The notes under the pieces were generated by a model. The model did no database searches, had not been told where the DNA came from, and worked only from the letters and a program-made list of their open reading frames with translations. Shown one piece after another: positions 49,501 to 62,429 of a stretch of DNA of 64,000 nucleotides. The translations under genes were made by a program, and so were the position numbers. The stretch lies in the NCBI GenBank assembly GCA_008933995.1, contig WARS01000100.1, forward strand, positions 1-64,000, written 5' to 3'. The DNA comes from Datnioides undecimradiatus (taxonomy: Eukaryota; Chordata; Actinopteri; Lobotiformes; Datnioididae). Every line of letters begins with the position of its first letter. Position 1 is the stretch's first letter.

Positions 49501-50079
49501 ACAATAACAGCATCGAGTCTGAGCGCACCAAACACTGCAGGAGCAAAACTTTATTTACAAACAACATTTTAAAACAAAATTCACGAAGTGCTTAAAGTTT
49601 CATGTTTGCCTGAAACTTAAAATGTTAAATTTGTGATAAAGGAACAGACAAGTAGAACAAAAATGTGATAAATCAAGCAGAATAACTCCCTGAACCACAG
49701 AAACCAACCACTGAAGACTAAAGCTTCAGCAGTCACCTAGCAACACCCTAGCAACCAAACAGAACACCCTAGCAACCAAAAGGCAACAGATTCTATCGGC
49801 CCGAATATAAATCGAACCTGATTATTGGACGATCCGAGGCTCAAGGTTCAGCTTTAATGTCAATACAATGCAGGAGTACACAGTTTTGAGAAGAAGAGAA
49901 GAATAAAACAGAATAAAGACTATAAAAGCTTCACTAAAACAAAGAAAATGAATTATTTTGTAAGAAACATTTATAAAGTTATCCAAGTACATATTGTTTT
50001 TTGTCTGTTTCATCATTGGAAAAAGTTCAGTCTGCACATTTAACAAGTAAAACCCTGGTGTAACTGTGTCCTCCGTCCT

Positions 50080-50230
50080 TCAGAGTAGTGACCTTGTGCA
50101 GTGATGCTCTGATCTCTCCCTGAAGTCCTGCTCTGTGACCTTGTGCAGCTCCATCTGTGACGTCCTCTGGACCTCCTCCACTGTGTCAGAGCAGAGACCC
50201 TTCAGCTGCACCGTCACTGTGGAGGAGGAG
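50080..50230 (-). pseudogene. possible transposase-like fragment
   Basis: The minus strand reads QLKGLCSDTVEEVQRTSQME then LHKVTEQDFRERSEH before losing resemblance. The pattern recalls the C-terminal end of fish mariner-type transposases. It is short, has no upstream domain and no terminal repeats were found. Weak assignment. Confidence 0.25.
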
Positions 50231-51828
50231 AAGAAGGAGAAGGAGAAGAAGAAGAAGTGTGTCACCAAATCCAGTGAGTGGGGTGGGTGGAGAGCTTTTT
50301 GCCTGAGTTAGTGTAACACTGATCCTCTAAAGAATAACTGGGCTTTACAAATTTCCATAAAAATTAGATATAATGTCATAAAATATACTTAAATATATTG
50401 TACAACCAATACAGCATACAACACAAAAGCATCTGTGTAACCATAGCAACCGCCCAGTTTTTCCTTCCTGATTAAAGCCCCGTTCATCTGAGCAGTTTTT
50501 CATCCTGGTTTGTATATTTTTATGATGCTTTACCACAAAATAATGCTATTTTTACGACGCAGCGTGGTTTAATATTGAGCCACTGGCCTTTAAATGTCTG
50601 TCTTTGTCCCCGCTGGGTGGATTTCTTTTAAGATTTTATTTTAAACTGACACAATCTTTTTTCAGCTTCTTATACTATTTTTTTTCTCTGAAAGCTTCTC
50701 TGTCTCCCTCTTATTATTATTTCTGTCAGCCCTTTGGCAGATCGGTATTCGAAACAATCGCTTCCGTGTCGTCCTTTGTCTCGTTTGCCTCCCTCCCTCT
50801 GAGCCTTATCATTATAACTTTCTTTTATTCATTATTTGTCTGTGTTTAATAAGCGCGGCCGGCCCGGTGTCACAGAAAGCCACAGTCAGGGTGACTCATG
50901 ATTGTCGCAGAATAATATTTTCAAGACTTCTCTTCTCCACCCACAGGAGGGGAAATTACATGCAAACACCTCAGATGTGTTTTTTATGCTCCTGCCGACA
51001 TGTAAGCATCCGTCTGACACAAGCTTTAATTAAATTTAACAGGAAACGTGTCGGGTGAATCTCACTCGGCTGTGAACTGTGATTCTCAGAGCTTATTTAA
51101 AGCCCCGTAGCTGCCAGTCACCTCTCATTTCACCTTCCACTGCTCATTTTAGTAAAGTAAAAGCCTTATTTTGTTTATGTAGACGTGTAAAGTCAAATGA
51201 TTTTGTGTTTTACAACGTCACAGAGAGTAAAAACATGTAAATGAATTAAGAGGCAGCCCAGTTTAGCGCCTGAGTGACGACCTCCTGAAGAACCAATCAA
51301 ACCATGAGTCAGAAAAACTTTAAGAGTGACCAAAAAAAAGCAGATTCTTCATTTAAAGGTTTAAAAAGAGCTGAAAGCAAAATATCAAAAAAACTGAACT
51401 GTAATAAATTTAAAAAAAGGAAAAGGGGTCAGAGCTTTGGGTTGTTAGCATGCTAACAATTGCTAATTAGCACAAATAACAAGGTGCACCTGAGGCTGAT
51501 GGGATGTTTTGATTGTATTCCTCCTATTGGCCACAGGTGGTATTCCAGGTCATGTGACACATTAGCCCAAAAAGGGTTAATAAAAGAGAAACTGCTGCAA
51601 AATAATCAATAATATTTTCTATAGGTTGTATTTTCTCAGTAGGTTTTTGGGAAAAGTCTCAAAAACATGTTTCAGTCAACTGTTCTCACTGAAACATTGA
51701 GCCAACGAGGCCAAAAACACGTCCACTGGAAAATATGAGGCGGTGTCTTGGAAAACAATGTTCTCTAATTATATCAGAGCTAAACTCAACTGAGGCTGAT
51801 GGGAACGTGTCCAGGTTAAGAGGGACTG

Positions 51829-52175
51829 AAGCGTCAGAGCTGCAGCTCCCTGAGCGTCCACCAGAGGCTCCAGCAGCGAGTCAGTCCCCATAGACCCCCA
51901 TGTTAAAATGCAGCAGTAAACATGTTTACAGCCTGGTACAAACAACGGTTTGGTCTCTGCAGCTAGTTTCCCCGTTCATGATGACTGTACGGGCTGAATT
52001 TATACAGAACTCACTCCTTTAAATCAGATTAACACCTGAAGTTATGCAGAATGAAGGGGCGGGGCTTCTTTGACTGACAGCTATCTGCCAGCTGTCTGCC
52101 GTGTTTCAGCGACCATGCCTCACCACCACCCACCTTACACCTCTCTGACCATTTTTTAGGTTAGCCAGGAGTTAG
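51829..52175 (-). mobile_element. dispersed SINE-like repeat C, copy 2 (inverted)
   Basis: Reverse complement of 32800-33185, with gagctgcagctccctgagcg, tccccatagacccccatgtt, taacacctgaagttatgcag and ccattttttaggttagccag all in matching order. Both copies are full length relative to one another. Confidence 0.6.
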
Positions 52176-52179
52176 CCGA

Positions 52180-53800
52180 TGTCATGCACTGCCAAGATGG
52201 CCGACGTCCAAATCCACCACACACCACAAGTTTCACAGTCGCTGCTCTGAGACCAAAGTGATGGAGCTACAGCAGCCATCTTGTTTCCATCTGGGAAACA
52301 GGGTTAAATGAAAGTTCCTATACCACTGTCTGCTGTCCTCATGATGATCTTCGCTGGTGAAACACTCCTTCACGCCGTGTGCCACGTTTTTTCTGTTCTC
52401 ACGTCTGAGAGTGGGGGCGCCGCTGTGACCTGCGGCGTCTGCTACTATATTTACCTCTCAGCACTCCCTGGGACCAATAAAGGGAATTGGAAATGTCTGT
52501 TTGTCACCTGCCTGCCGGGAAAATAACAGCCTGCGGAGCTGCAAGTAAACGAGAAGAGACAAATAAATAAAATGTAGAAAGAAAGAGACGGGTTGGTAAT
52601 GTGGAGGAAGAGACGACGTAATAAATAAAAAAAGAGTTTATGGTTAAAGGAGAGATAACACACTGTCCTCCCAGGCTTTTCTGTGAGTGAAGAAGAAAAA
52701 ACAGAAATTAAAAGACAAAATTCAGAGGTCAGAGGGAGAGGAAAGGGCAAAAGGCAGAAAAAGAGTAACGGATAAAAGAAAAGCCGCAAACGGGAGAATC
52801 AGAGGACACAGGGAAGCAGAGACAGAAGACAGGGACATCTGATAGGAGGGAAAGGGAGGAGGAAGCCAGAGGAGACAGGAAGAAAACAGATGAATCAGAT
52901 CAGGAGAGCAAGAGAGAGAGAGAGTGGAGGAGAAGAGAAGAAGAAGAGTGGAGGACAGGAAGAGCTTCTTCTTCTTCACAGTCACTGATCTGAATGACAA
53001 TGAGGCTCCACACACACACACACACACACACTTATTTACATAAGTATTGCAAATTCCCGCTGGCTGTCGCTCACACATGCAGCACCTTCTCTGCAGACGT
53101 ATAGATTATAGATCAGCCAACAGGCGACGGCACGCTGCAGCAGCTGAGGCTTAAAGGGCGAATCCACACAAAACTGGACAAAGATTTTAAAATTAGCATA
53201 TTTTGGGATTTAAATCAATAAACATAAATAAAGTAAAGTTTGATTTATTGGTTGACGCCTGTGAGGCTGAATGAACACTGAATGAACACTGAATTTCCAT
53301 CCAAACACAGAAAAACACAGACAACAACATAAAGTCTGACAGGTTTTTATTATTTCAGCATGAAATATTTAATCAACCAAGTTCTTTAATCAACAATCAA
53401 ACCAAAATAAGTGTTTACATTTTCCCATTTTCCTCAAGCTTTTCTAATGAATCCGCAACAGAAATTCAATATTTTGTTTTTGATGTATGAATTACGAGGT
53501 TTTATTAATGGGATTAATCTCAACACGTCTGTCTGTCTCCTGCCGCTCAGAGAGCTGAGATCTGTCCTCACCTCACTGCACGTCCGCTTCAGAGAAATAA
53601 CTCATTTATTCACAGACGTTCAGAGAAAACACCGGTTAATGACCATGAGTCAGTGTGAGCGCCCCCGACCGTCTGACAGGTTTTAACCCGATGTTTCCTT
53701 AAAAACTGAACGGCTCATTTCAGCGTCACAGCTCGCACGAGTCAGTATGAAATTAGGAAACAAACCCTGTTTCAAGATTTAACAAAAGAAAAAGAGGAAC
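52180..53800. other. intergenic, purine-rich and CA tracts
   Basis: Purine-rich stretch 52560-52970 (agaggaaag words) and a (CA)n run at 53009-53031. No gene recognised. A 91-codon plus-strand frame at 53411-53686 lacks any identifiable domain. Confidence 0.45.
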
Positions 53801-53804
53801 ACAT

Positions 53805-53810
53805 TTTATT
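53805..53810 (-). other. psmf1: candidate poly(A) signal of psmf1
   Basis: Plus-strand tttatt gives AATAAA on the minus strand, about 90 bases beyond the psmf1 stop. A short 3' UTR is implied. Confidence 0.55.
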
Positions 53811-53896
53811 CTCTAAACTCTCAAGGAGGCGAGGGTGAGAAGTTTCCTGCGGATGTAGCAAACAGGAAGTAGAAAAGCAGGAAACAGCGCTGGGTA

Positions 53897-55782
53897 CTAC
53901 ATGAACATGTCGTCATAGCCCGGCGGGGGCATGTGGTCTGGGTCCGGCCTGACAAAAACACAAAAACACAACATTTGTTATCGTATTCTCGCTGTTTCCT
54001 ATTAGCAAACATCAGTGAAGCTAACAGCCGTTAGCTTCTCAGGCCGTTGCTGACATCACTTGGATTCATCGAGCAGATCAGACCAGAGGATAACTGATGT
54101 TGATTCTGGGAGGAAATTAAACGAACTGATGAAAGTAATTAACTGAATTAACTCAGGATGTTACTGAAGCTCAGTAGCTGAGACGACGCTGCAGAGCCTC
54201 ACACCTGCGTTTCCTCCAACGACCACCAGGGTTCAGTGTTCGCCTGAACCAAAAGACACTGTAAAGAGTCGTCTGTTCATCTTTCCTGTAATCACACTTC
54301 AGTTTCAGCGTCTTTATGTTGCTAACCAAAATTAGCATCTTAATTAATATCACAGTTAGCATGAAGTATCAAAGCAGCTTGCTAAACAAGCTAGCTAAAC
54401 ACGCTAAGCTAGCGTTAGCTGGTGACGACCAAAACACCAAACCCAGGACTTAAACTTGGTTCCCCATAAACCAGAAGGTGATGTTACCATGGCAACATCC
54501 ACTTTGTTTATACAGTCTGGGTCTGTAGCACAAACATGTGACTCAGCATTGTGTGTGGAGCATCAGCTGCAGGTGTGTGTGTGTGTGTGTGTGAGGCTTG
54601 GTACATAGTTTTATCTGAACTTAAGAGCACACGCTTACACAGAGACACAAATGACTTTTGTCCCCCATCACTTACCGTAGAGTCACATGACAATGGGTTC
54701 ACTTTGTGGATGAGGACTTTGTTTTAGGACAGGTCAAACAGAGGTGTGTGTGTGTGTGTGCGTGTGTGTGTGTCTCACCCCGGTCTGCGTCGTCCGATTG
54801 GTCCAAACGGGTCGAAGCGAGCCCCCGGCGGGACGGCTCCCGGAGGCAGGATGTCTGGTATGCCGCTCGATGGGTCAAAACCAGAGCGAGGATACCCCGA
54901 CCTCAACGGGTCGACTATCATCCCGCCGCTGCCGCGAGAGCTGAGGGGGGAGGAAAAGGGCGAAGGAGGGGGGAGGAAACATGAGAGGAGTATTTCATCT
55001 TTCACCCACGGAGACAAAGAGGACGTAATGAGTTTGTTTCATTATTAAAATGTTAATTACATTAAATTTTAATGTGTTTATTTAGACAGGCAGACAGACA
55101 GACAGGCAGACAGACAGGCAGACAGGCAGACAGACAGGCAGACAGGCAGACAGACAGGCAGACAGACAGACAGACAGGCAGACAGACAGGCAGATAGACT
55201 CACCCAAAGGGATCCAGATCTGCTCCTCCAGCTGCAAACGGAGGAATCATGGGGTCGGGCCTGAAACACACACACATCATAATGACGTCCACCGGGGGCG
55301 TCCACAGGGGGCGTCCACAGGGGGCGTCCACCGGGGGCATCCACCGGGGGCGTCCACAGGGGGCGTCCACCGAGGGCGTCCACCGGGGGCGTCCACCGGG
55401 GGCGTCCACCGGGGGCGTCCACAGGGGGCGCCAACACCGATGCAAATTAAAGTCACGAATGCCAAACGAGCCGCCGTGTGATAACAAGCTCACACTTGAA
55501 AGATGAAGCCTGTTTTAGTGTTTTCTAACATTTCCCTGATCAAATAAAGACGAACCACCGATGAGGCCGATCGTCCACACAAAGATCGCCGACGTTTAAT
55601 TAAAACTCCACATCACACATCACGTATCTCACTCTCGACCCCTGCGATCCCATTAGTGTGTAGAATTATTCACAGTGAGTCACATGGCGGCGAGAGCTCT
55701 GCAGACAGAGCTTTAATCTGAATTATCAGTCCGACCCTCGGCTGTTCTGGATCTTTCCGTCCACTTCTCTCATCGTTCCCTC

Positions 55783-55813
<31 letters not shown>

Positions 55814-56163
55814 TTTCCATCACTTTCTGCAGCTCTGACTCAGTTTCCACTCTTTACTCTCCGCCTCTCTCCATCGTCTGAGTTTCTTATTTTCTCTCCC
55901 CCTGCATCTTCTCTCTCTCTCTCTCTCTCTCTCAGATTTTAGTTCACCTTCTCTCCATCTGTCATTGTTTTGATCTCATCCTCACCCCTCCCCCCCCGGT
56001 CTCTGGGGACGAGGAGGCAACAGCAGCGAGGTCGATAAAGTGCTGACATCACCTCGCATCTCATCTGATCGGGTCGCAGTGAAGAGGACGGCGGGGGAGA
56101 GGAGGGAGGGGGAGGCAGATGAGACGAGGAGTGAAAAGGAGAGTGACTGGGTCTGTCCTGCAG

Positions 56164-56218
<55 letters not shown>

Positions 56219-56313
56219 CCCAGGCCTGCCCTCATTCACTCGGTGCTCTTGTAGTGGACCAGCAGCTCCTCTGTCTAGACTTTCTACAAGGCACAAACTC
56301 AGCACATCTAAGG

Positions 56314-56375
<62 letters not shown>

Positions 56376-56503
56376 CACTCAGGAGACTATTTTAAAGTCG
56401 AGTCCTTCGTGTGTTTGTTGTGGATGGTTTGTTGCCTTTGACCAATAGGAGCTCAGGGCAGCAGTAACCATGGTGAGGAGGAGGAGGAAAGATGCTGCTG
56501 GAG

Positions 56504-56543
<40 letters not shown>

Positions 56544-59500
56544 TTCCCTGTAACCTTGTTCTTGATGACATCACGCAGGTGGTGGAAGACGACGCGCTCT
56601 GATTGGTCGGGGAGCAGCGTGCAGTCTGTCATTCATGAATTAAAGGTTATACCCACATAGCACCCAGACGATGGAAACCAGCAGGTGAAGATCATATAAA
56701 TCTGCATTTCCACCCTTGCACAGCACTGAAACATGTAAGTTCTGTTTCAGCAGACAGCAGAGACACTCCCTGTCGTCACCCACCAGTGTGGCTGTCCCCC
56801 CTGGCGAGGGTGTCTGCTGGGGATTCGGAGGGGGTCGTCGTCCTCTCCTCTCTGTCTGCGCTCCTCCTCCTCCCTCCGACTCCTCGTCTCCGCCCTCTGT
56901 CCCGTCGGCTTGTCCTGGGCTGGCGGCAGCAGCTGGGTCTTCACCTTCTCCGACAAACCCTCCGCGTCCTTGAACACGCTGCAGAAATGAAAAGTTAAGT
57001 CGACTGAAGCCTCCTCCTCTGTCTCTTATGCCGTCGGATCGAGTTGCTGACAGCTGATAGTGGAGCGTCCTGTTAAGCTAAAAGCGCTCAAAGCCGTGAG
57101 TGGCATCAGCTCTTCACGGGGCTGCTTCACTTCACATCGAGGGCCAACGCAATCAAGACGCCGGAAGGTGAGAACACGCAGTCTGATGCTGAATCTAACG
57201 GTGCTCCAGATGCTAAACAGGAGACTGAAACCCCAGAAGCAGCTGAACAGGTTTTGTTTTCTCTGCTGACTGTCTGTAAAGCCTGAGTGAGCTCCCCCTG
57301 GTGGTGTCAACCTGACCCAGGGTCTGCAGCAACGCCAGCAGCTCTGTGGGGCTGTTTGTGCTTCGAGCTGAGCGCTAACACGCTGATATTTAGCAGGCAT
57401 GATCTTCAGCATGGTCACATTAACTACAAAGCTTCTTCTGACCGGTGGCGCTGGAGGTCACAGAAACGTCTGAATTATTACATTTCAACTTTAAAGAAGA
57501 CACGACGACTTGTGCCAGAGCTCAGGGGGAATCCATGCAAACAAATGCCAGAGATTCAAAGCTCTATCTCAACGTTTGAGGGGTAAACTGATCGTCAGGA
57601 TGCATCATCTGGGGACCATGAACATCTCCACAGAATGTCTTTACAATCCATCAAACAGCTGCTGAGATAGTCCAGCCAGTGCATCCCATAGTCGATCATA
57701 TTCATCAATATTTAACAGATTATATTTTACTCTTCGACACATTCAACTGAACGGACACCAACCTGTCGAATGTGTGCAGCTGGTCGGCGTCCACGTGGTC
57801 GCTGATGTTCACCGTCAAGTCTGACACCTGCTGCGTGCTGGAGTTCTTCACACACACACACACAGAAAACACACGTTAACAAGGCAAAGAGGTAAACAGA
57901 CACACCATCACAGAGCACTGGGCCCGTGACACATCTGTTAATCACATTAGACACCGAGGGTTTTAAAGGAGGCAGAGTGAAACAGAACATGTCTGGGGTG
58001 ACGCATTAACCTACTGAACCAAAGATCTGCAAATCACAACAAATCAGGCCAAACAGGAACTGAAGAGATGATAATAATAAAGGTTTTATAAACAAGGTTG
58101 AGAATCAGTCCCTGCCACATGACGCAGAGGACTCGAAAAAGCTGCAGAACAGAATATAATGTAGTAATGTTAGGCTGTGGGGTTTGGAGAGCTGGGCTGG
58201 TACCTCAGTATACAGGCGCCACCAGAGGGATCTAACACCAGCAGAGGTGAAAGGTGCAGGTTTATTCAGGTTACTGCGTTTGATTTGTTTTAAAAGTGTG
58301 AACAATGACGTGTGTAATGTAAAAAACAATGTCTAAAGCCTGCGGGTAGAGATGTGAGAGCCTCTGGTGTAGATATGAAATCAGGCCAGACTCTGCTGAG
58401 CTTTCAGGTCTCAGCACAAAGTCGTGTCTGCGGGAGATGAGCACGGCAGCCCGGCTCGCCAGCTGTGCCCATTTATTAGCTTTAAATCGTAACTGCGTTG
58501 TGATTTGTGCAGTAAAAACATAAAACTACATCTGTACTGCGCATAAAAACATGTGCAGCTGTAAATGTGTGTGTTAAATGTTACTAAGTTACACTCATTT
58601 ACGAGTCTTTTCTGCCATAAAGCATCATTTTTTCAATAATTCCTTCATTACTTCCTTCATTTTATGCCATTTTCCAACACAATAAGCAAGAAGAGACCCT
58701 AATTAATAATTATAATCTGTCAGTGACTATTGCCAATCGTGGGGAAGCATCTTACGTTTGTTATTGTGTCATCCTTCAGTATGTTAAGTTGATTCTTCTG
58801 TCTCCAGACTTCACATTGAGCAGATCACACCACACACTTGTCAGGTGCACCTACCATCAGGTTGAAGATCAAGGTGGAGTCGACGACGATGGCTTTGAGC
58901 AGCAGCTGGGTGTCACCGTCTCTGGCCTTGTACCGCAGACTGTATAACTCCTTGTTGCTGCTCCAGTCGGCGGGCAGCAGCTCGGACTTCTTATCGCTGC
59001 TGCGGGGCTGCAGGCAGAAAGTCAGGAACAGGGATTAAAGAGGGAGCACGATAACACGCTGATCAGAAACAGCCCCGTGCAGCGTTGTGAGTATGACTGG
59101 CCTCCAGTGGCACAGCGCTGCAGTCTCCCAGCTGCAGGTGACATGACAGTTTTTAGAGCTGGCCACGGAGCCTCCATTTTTAAGTGAACTGCCGTTGGAT
59201 TCTGCACCAGCTCGTCAAAACAAAGCTAAAATACGTTTGCCAGTCCGCTCAGTGACGTAACAGCTACGCACTGAGGGTTTGTTCAGGAGCGGGCGGCAGG
59301 TTACATGGGACGGACTTCCATTTGAAAAACTCACATTTTAACATCTTTCTGGGAAAAACATAAAAGGCCTCATTGAAAACAGATCCAACATCTTAACCTG
59401 GACTTACAAGATCTACTCTTCAATTCGGCGTGAAATTACTTCACAAACAGCGGGTATTTTACTGACAATCGGGTTCAACTCCTGTAAATCATATGAGCCC

Positions 59501-59881
59501 CTTTAATGTACATTGGACTACATTATACAGCGAGCAGTTGAGTGGTATTGTCAAAACAGTTCTGAATGTTTCATTAAATCAACAGTATAATGTTACAAAT
59601 CAACCAAAATTAAACAACTAACGCGGTGTTGTTGAAGCACGGTGGCGTTAAACTGCCTGGTTTTTGAATGGAGTTTGGTGCAGCGTCGTTTCCACCAGCT
59701 AACACATCAGACGTTAACGTACAGTTGAACCGTTTTAGCTAGTTTAACTCACCTCGTCTCCGGATCCGATACACCTGTATCCACCTTTGATCATGTCCCA
59801 GTGAACCAAGCACACGACAGCGTCCTGTGGACACGTAATGCTGCCGGACACGCAGGTATATAACACCTCCAAACCTGCCAT
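53897..59881 (-). CDS. psmf1: proteasome inhibitor PI31 subunit, 7 coding exons, complete
   Basis: Cytosolic and nuclear regulator that binds the 20S proteasome, with roles proposed in proteasome inhibition, assembly and transport. Coding exons in transcript order: 59881-59753, 59007-58855, 57845-57763, 56978-56784, 55260-55204, 54940-54779, 53948-53897. Phases agree throughout, giving 276 residues (human 271). The N-terminal FP domain begins MAGLEVLYTCVSGSITC and includes SSDKKSELLPADW, the motif shared with human PI31. The linker is charged (RSRREEEERRQRGEDDDPLR). The C-terminal half is proline/glycine-rich with the signature MIVDPLRSGYPRSGFDPSSG and LPPGAVPPGARFDPFGPIG. It ends PPPGYDDMFM; human ends YDDMYL, so a terminal Tyr is Phe here. 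The exon 5 intron holds a tetranucleotide repeat and the exon 4 intron a 13-bp minisatellite. All introns are GT/AG. The start codon sits at the conserved MAGLEVL. Confidence 0.95.
54745..54772. repeat. (GT)n microsatellite near psmf1 exon 6 donor
   Basis: GT repeat on the plus strand directly downstream, in transcript terms, of the exon 6 donor at 54774-54778. Confidence 0.9.
55084..55198. repeat. (CAGA/CAGG)n tetranucleotide repeat in psmf1 intron 5
   Basis: About 28 units of cagacagg/cagacaga abutting the exon 5 donor at 55199-55203. The minus-strand Cys/Leu/Ser-rich frame across it is an artefact. Confidence 0.95.
55289..55433. repeat. 13-bp minisatellite (ccaccgggggcgt) in psmf1 intron 4
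   Basis: About 11 units of gtccaccgggggc or gtccacagggggc. Three 13-base units make 39 bases, so frames stay open on both strands and produce false proteins (rwtppvdapggrp-like). Very GC-rich against its surroundings, starting about 28 bases from exon 5. Confidence 0.95.
55788..55935. repeat. mixed (CT)n and (GT)n tracts in psmf1 intron 4
   Basis: CT repeat then GT repeat at 55783-55814 and CT repeat at 55911-55933, in a pyrimidine-rich region. Confidence 0.85.
56165..56219. repeat. (CA)n microsatellite
   Basis: Twenty-seven uninterrupted CA units in psmf1 intron 4. Confidence 0.95.
56317..56373. repeat. (GT)n microsatellite
   Basis: About 28 uninterrupted units in psmf1 intron 4. The CA tract at 56165 lies 100 bases upstream, so the two can pair as an inverted repeat. 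Confidence 0.95.
56503..56541. repeat. (GT)n microsatellite
   Basis: About 19 units in psmf1 intron 4. Confidence 0.95.
57285..57690 (-). repeat. dispersed percomorph-type repeat in psmf1 intron 3, inverted
   Basis: Contains gagcgctaacacgctgatat, agcaggcatgatcttcagca and gatgcatcatctggggacca, which match in reverse the order of the repeat in keratin intron 3. No coding capacity. Confidence 0.5.
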
Positions 59882-62421
59882 GTTTCTCTAAACCCGTCAA
59901 CTACAACAACATCGAGTCAGTTTCCAGTCGAGAAATGAAAACGAAAGTCTTGACGGCTGCGGCTTCACGGCGTCACGCTCCCAGCAACGGCGGCCACTTC
60001 CTGTCTGAGCCTTTCAAAGTAAAAGCACCACCGAAGGCTACCAACGACTTGAATAAAAACAGAACAATTATCAAGCTAAAAAAACATTTATACATTTAAC
60101 ACAGCGGTACAAACAACACAAACGCAATTAAGGTAAAACAAACAAACAAACAAACAAAAGTTCCTTAACTCAAGTAGATTCATGATTGATTGGGTTTTTA
60201 AAAAAATAAAATAAATGAATAATAAAATAAAATTATATATATCACAGAATAATAAAACCTAATAAAAACACAGTAATAGTGTTGTATAATCAGCAGATGC
60301 AGGAGAAATAGGGGTACAGAGTAGAACTGATTCTAAAGAATATTTTTAATCTGAGCGGATTTTTTATTTTTTAATTAAATGAACGCATCCTGTGCAGAAC
60401 AGTGTCAGTGTAACATGTCTAACTTTACAGTTTGGCCGATCGTGTTTTGATCCAACACATAAAGAGACTCGTAGTGCAAACATACTTATGTTATATGGTT
60501 CCGCTTTGTAATAACGTATTCTTGCAGTCCTTTACAAATAAAAGTAAATGTACAGTTTCCGTTCAATAAGAATAAAAATAATACTACCAATAATACCAAC
60601 ACCCCAAAAAATAATGCAATACTACTACTAATAATAATAAAATAATTTCATAAATACATAAATAAATAAACGTCATTAACGTTTGTGACTTAATTGTAAT
60701 AATATTAAAACACGTCCACTACTACTACTACTACTACTACTAATACTAATAATAATTTTTTAGCAAACTCTGAGGGTAACAAAGAAAAGTGCATCCAACT
60801 AACAAGATAGCTGGCTACCCACATTAATCTACAGGATCTCCATTGGCTTTCAGGACAGACATGAGCGCAGACCTTAATGCAAATGTGAACCCCTACATTT
60901 CTGAAAGTGAGGCAGGTAGACTGATGATCAATACTGCAGTCTGTTTTAGACATGTCTGAGATTGTATCATAGGATTCTTTCAGGCACAATGCAACTTATA
61001 AACATTACACTACACTACATACAGTATATTACATACAAAGCATGCAAATATTTCATACAAAAACAGTTAAAGATGGATTTTTAACCTAAAAGCATGAAAG
61101 TACATTCAGAAATCTAGAATATATGTGGCATGTGTTTCCATGCGCCTTTAACAGACATTCACAGAGAAGTCAGGCTGCAACTAACAATTAGTTTCAATCC
61201 TCATTATTATTTTTTTTGTGCAGAGGTTCCCATCCCTTTTGGTGTGAAAATGAAGCCATTTCTACTTGTAACTCTTTATGAGAGGTGACAGCTTTAGTGT
61301 CAGCATGAATTATGAGTGGTAGAACTGCTGCTTACTATTATTGTCTGTCATTTTATTTTGAATAATTGTTTTGTCTGTTATATGGTGAAAAAGGCCCATC
61401 ACAGTGCTTCAGAGCAAGAAGTGACATCTTTAAATTGCTTTTCGGACAGACCAAAGCCAAATGATATTCACGGTACAATCGACTCTCCATAAAAATGGAA
61501 AACAGCAATTTCTCTCAAAATTTTTTGAAATGCAATTCATTTTTTAGCAATTAACTAATGGTTTAATTGAGTAGTTTCTGTTTTTACGTGCAGTTAAACC
61601 AGAGAGACTTTTTTCTTTTGTCAGCTTGTTTCTTTTGTCAAGGTTTTTTTGGAGACCTAAGTTGAAAAGTATTCACAAGCCAACAGCAAAATGTTTAACG
61701 TTTAGACTGACAGTCAAAGATATTCAATTTACTGTGATATAAAACATAACAATGTGTCATTTTCTCATCACTTTACAAAATTAAACCAACATTAGGCATT
61801 TCTGTTAAAAAAACAATAACTTAAGTATGGCTGAGTAGAGTAAAAGTTTCTCTAAATTGTTGCACAATTATTTTCTGTTCTGTCTACTAATCAATCAATT
61901 GAATAATTGTCTAAATACATCTTTGTAGAAGCTGTGTCAGAAGAAGCAGTGTGTTTTTTAGATTCAGTTTAATATATTTGCCACAAAGTCGTTAAACACC
62001 ATGTTTTAACTTTAATTCCAGCTGCTGTTCCTCCCACTGTGATCTCTCGTATTGTTTAAAAAATGGCCTCAGATTAGGCGGTTTCTATGGGAACAACTTG
62101 GTTCAAAGAACGATGGGACAGTTTTGACCTTGTAGTGAGCCTCAGCTACTAAATAAACTTTCTTTCCCATGTTGCAAGCATACCAATTCAGAACTCTTCA
62201 TATAAATGTTTACACATATCTTTATACATATTGTTCGTATTATTATTATTATTGTTATTGTTGTTGTTATTGTTATTATTATTATAGTAACAATAATAAT
62301 AATAATAACTAACCCTAATTTAAATATCTCTTTTATTTTGGTGACTCCGGGGCGACTTCCGTGTAACTTCTTTTCCCATCGTGCACCTCGCTCGCAGGGC
62401 GGAGAGGGCTTCCTTGTCAAG
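59882..62421. other. spacer between head-to-head psmf1 and pigu
   Basis: A 2.5 kb AT-rich spacer. Near psmf1 there is an ETS-like word (cacttcctg, 59996-60004). A (CTA)n run is at 60717-60742 and (ATT/GTT)n repeats at 62236-62310. No gene or RNA was recognised. The distance is larger than a typical bidirectional promoter. Confidence 0.5.
62237..62310. repeat. (ATT/GTT)n trinucleotide repeat
   Basis: Runs of att and gtt followed by aataataat about 110-180 bases before the pigu ATG. Ile-rich frames across it are artefacts. Confidence 0.9.
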
Positions 62422-62429
62422 ATGGCGGC
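62419..62429 (+). promoter_or_regulatory. YY1-type motif overlapping the pigu start codon
   Basis: AAGATGGCGGC equals the YY1 core consensus and includes the pigu ATG. YY1 sites just downstream of transcription starts are typical of TATA-less housekeeping genes. Binding is inferred. Confidence 0.5.

Noticed and set aside
55078..55506. Proline/tryptophan/aspartate-rich and glycine-rich frames on both strands
   Set aside because: Products of the 13-bp and tetranucleotide repeats inside psmf1 introns; only 55204-55260 is a real exon.
59882..62421. Compact bidirectional promoter for psmf1 and pigu
   Set aside because: The 2.5 kb spacer is AT-rich in the middle, so two separate promoters are more likely.
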